A stretch of 64,000 nucleotides of DNA from Opitutia bacterium (GTDB lineage: Bacteria > Verrucomicrobiota > Verrucomicrobiae > Opitutales > Opitutaceae), in the NCBI GenBank assembly GCA_947442255.1, contig CANEVO010000004.1, forward strand, positions 50,471-114,470, given 5' to 3'. Each line of letters starts with the position of its first letter. Positions within the stretch are counted from its first letter, which is position 1. This document shows positions 62,378-64,000 of this stretch, piece by piece. The notes under the pieces are model-generated. The model was not told the origin of the DNA, made no database searches, and worked only from the letters and a program-made list of their open reading frames with translations. The translations under genes were made by a program, and so were the position numbers.

Positions 62378-63985
62378 ATGAACGCGCCCGTGACGCCGGC
62401 CCGGGGTGGGGTTCTCCAGCGACTGTTCGGCGCCAGGATCCGCGTGGCATTCCTGCTCTGCACGGTGGGCTTCGCGTGGACGGTGGGGCAATTTTATCAA
62501 CCCACGACCGGTTTCACGAGCCTGCTAATGATCGGCGACGCGATGGAGGCGAACCAGGTGACCCGCCTGCGCGAGGTGCCGCACTACCGTTACAAAGACT
62601 CCGTTGGCTACGATGGCGCCTACTACGTCCAGCTCGCGCTGTATCCGTCGCTCGACAATCCCGAGTTGAGCCAGGCCATCGACAACCTGCCCTACCGGGC
62701 GCGCCGCGTGCTTTTCGGCTGGGTGGCCTGGCTGCTGGGTTTGGGGCAGCCGGCGTGGGTCGTCCAGGCCCAGGCGTTACTCAACGTCCTTTGCTGGTTC
62801 GCGCTGGCGTGGGTCTTGACGCGGTGGTTTCCGCCGACGACGGGGGGAAATTTTTTGCGCTGGGCCGGCATCCTGTTCTCGCACGGGGTCTGCATGAGTG
62901 CGCGCGATTCGCTGGTCGACGGGCCGGCCCTGCTGCTCGTGGCCCTGGCGATGGCGTGGATCGAGGACGGCCGGCGCGGGCGGGCGGTCGCGATGCTGGC
63001 TCTCGGTGGATTGGGGAAGGAAACGAGCCTCCTGGCGGCCGCGGGTTTGGCGGACGGCTTGCTTCCGCCGTCGCGGCGGGCGTGGTGGCGGTTCGCCGGG
63101 CTCGGTCTCGTGGTCGCCCTGCCGCTGGCGGTTTGGATCGGATACGTGCGTTGGAAATTCGGTCCGGTCGCCGATCCGGGGTACGGCAATTTCACCCTGC
63201 CCTTGATCGGGCTCGCAGAGAAGTGGGGGGCGGCGCTGAGCGACCTCACCGACGACAGCCGGTCGTTCATGATTTGGGCCACCTTCCTCGCGGTGCTGGG
63301 CGTCACGGTGCAGATGATCTTTATCCTGGCCCGGTGGCGGCCGCGCGAACTCTGGTGGCGGGTCGGAGCCAGCTTTGCGGGGATGGCGGTCTTCCTCTCC
63401 AAGCCGGTGTGGGAAGGCTATCCCGGGGCCTTCACTCGTGTGCTGCTGCCGATGGCGCTGGCCTTCAATTTCCTCGTGCCGCGTGGCCGCGCCTGGCTGC
63501 CGGTGCTCATCGCCGGAAACCTGAGTGTGCTGGCCGGGTTCAACGAATTCTCCCCACCGGCCCGGGAATTTTTCCAGGTGCACGGCGACTCCGCGATCGT
63601 GGCGAAGCTGCAGGTCCGGGCCGACGGCTGGCACGGCTTGGAGAACGCGGGGGGGCGCCGGTGGCGTTGGAGCGCGGGATCGTCGGTTTTGGTCGTGCGC
63701 AATCAATCCGACCGCGCGGTGGCGCTCACGTTCAGCGGAAAGTTACGGGGCGAGCGGGCGGGTCGGGCCCTGCGCATCGCGATCGGAGCGCAGACGCTGT
63801 GGTCCGGCACGCTAACCGAGGACCGCGTGGAGGCCGGCTTTGGCTGCGTGGTGCCGCCGGGCGAGACGACGCTCGCCTTCACCACCGACCGGCCGCCGAA
63901 TTTCATCGGGGTCGATCCGCGTCTGCTGGCCTTCAGCCTGACAAATTTGGCCATCGTCGTGGCGCCGGTTTCCGACCAACGCTGA
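62378..63985 (+). CDS. polytopic membrane protein, paralogue of 59204
   Basis: A 535-residue protein from ATG 62378, divergent from the ArnT-like gene (109 bases). Ten or so helices plus a C-terminal beta domain. Its loop after helix 1 reads YRYKDSVGYDGAYYVQLALY, DNLPYRARRVLFGWVAWLLG and GQPAWVVQAQALLNVLCW, matching the same segments in the gene at 59204, as do the Trp-rich helices and the beta C-terminus (VLVVRNQSDRAVALTFSGKL). The two have kept layout but little identity overall, so the duplication is old. Substrate unknown. A further ATG at 63992 may start the next gene, cut by the right edge. Confidence 0.75.
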   Translation: MNAPVTPARGGVLQRLFGARIRVAFLLCTVGFAWTVGQFYQPTTGFTSLLMIGDAMEANQVTRLREVPHYRYKDSVGYDGAYYVQLALYPSLDNPELSQAIDNLPYRARRVLFGWVAWLLGLGQPAWVVQAQALLNVLCWFALAWVLTRWFPPTTGGNFLRWAGILFSHGVCMSARDSLVDGPALLLVALAMAWIEDGRRGRAVAMLALGGLGKETSLLAAAGLADGLLPPSRRAWWRFAGLGLVVALPLAVWIGYVRWKFGPVADPGYGNFTLPLIGLAEKWGAALSDLTDDSRSFMIWATFLAVLGVTVQMIFILARWRPRELWWRVGASFAGMAVFLSKPVWEGYPGAFTRVLLPMALAFNFLVPRGRAWLPVLIAGNLSVLAGFNEFSPPAREFFQVHGDSAIVAKLQVRADGWHGLENAGGRRWRWSAGSSVLVVRNQSDRAVALTFSGKLRGERAGRALRIAIGAQTLWSGTLTEDRVEAGFGCVVPPGETTLAFTTDRPPNFIGVDPRLLAFSLTNLAIVVAPVSDQR

Positions 63986-64000
63986 AGCGACATGGGTTTC

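Overview
The window looks like chromosomal DNA of a high-G+C Verrucomicrobiota bacterium, most likely of the Opitutaceae. Pointers are a Verrucomicrobia/Planctomycetes-restricted small protein (26677), autotransporter-repeat/PEP-CTERM sequence (5306-7935), large PA14/cytochrome c and octaheme/TPR proteins, Tat-exported enzymes and a DUF3300 protein. No tRNA, rRNA, insertion sequence, prophage or CRISPR array was recognised, and gene density is ordinary for a chromosome.

Layout. 1-941: 3' part of a DUF3300 protein running off the left edge. 1230-5187: D-glucarate catabolism (tartronate semialdehyde reductase, 2-dehydro-3-deoxyglucarate aldolase, glucarate dehydratase, plus an SDR). 5306-7935: a decayed PEP-CTERM autotransporter-repeat gene. 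8026-11324: octaheme-TPR lipoprotein and aldose 1-epimerase. 11491-15792: cytochrome oxidase assembly (heme A synthase, heme O synthase, DUF420, divergent from an SCO-type copper lipoprotein and a His-rich anchored protein). 15841-25885: housekeeping and accessory enzymes (AMP nucleosidase, LipA, membrane-fused spermidine synthase homologue, sialidase-like and ceramidase-like exported enzymes, xylose-isomerase-like TIM barrel, exported superoxide dismutase). 26065-31511: frameshifted Fur-family regulator, M16 peptidase, DUF3445 protein, NAD kinase. 31583-36026: TlyA, an Fpg-like glycosylase, heptose-bisphosphatase, heptose-7-phosphate kinase and an M24 peptidase, mostly tightly packed on the minus strand. 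36157-45954: glutaminyl cyclase, NUDIX hydrolase, metallophosphoesterase split by a T7 run, YhcH, RlmJ, MFS transporter, Hsp20, MazG-like protein. 46146-57811: PA14-tetraheme protein, fatty acid hydroxylase/hemolysin III fusion, predicted nuclease, Hsp33, nicotinamide riboside uptake and kinase, iron-type alcohol dehydrogenase, small monooxygenase, alpha-oxoamine synthase. 58017-63985: glycosyltransferases and large membrane proteins for surface glycan assembly.

Functional themes. The glucarate genes form a near-complete route from glucarate to pyruvate and glycerate. The heme A and copper genes form one divergent oxidase-assembly locus. gmhB and hldE1 supply ADP-heptose precursors for lipopolysaccharide. 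pnuC and the NadR-type kinase form a two-gene salvage unit, and NAD kinase lies elsewhere in the window.

The most unusual observations are a fatty acid hydroxylase fused to a hemolysin III/PAQR domain whose catalytic residues look replaced; an Fpg-family glycosylase with three of four zinc-finger cysteines missing; a metallophosphoesterase divided between two frames exactly at a U UUU UUU heptamer; a CusF-like/SCO fusion beside a protein with two His-x-His-Pro repeats; and several broken genes (fur, a LolA-like gene, the PEP-CTERM gene) that need a read-level check before being called pseudogenes. All calls are by eye from translated sequence; no database search was run.
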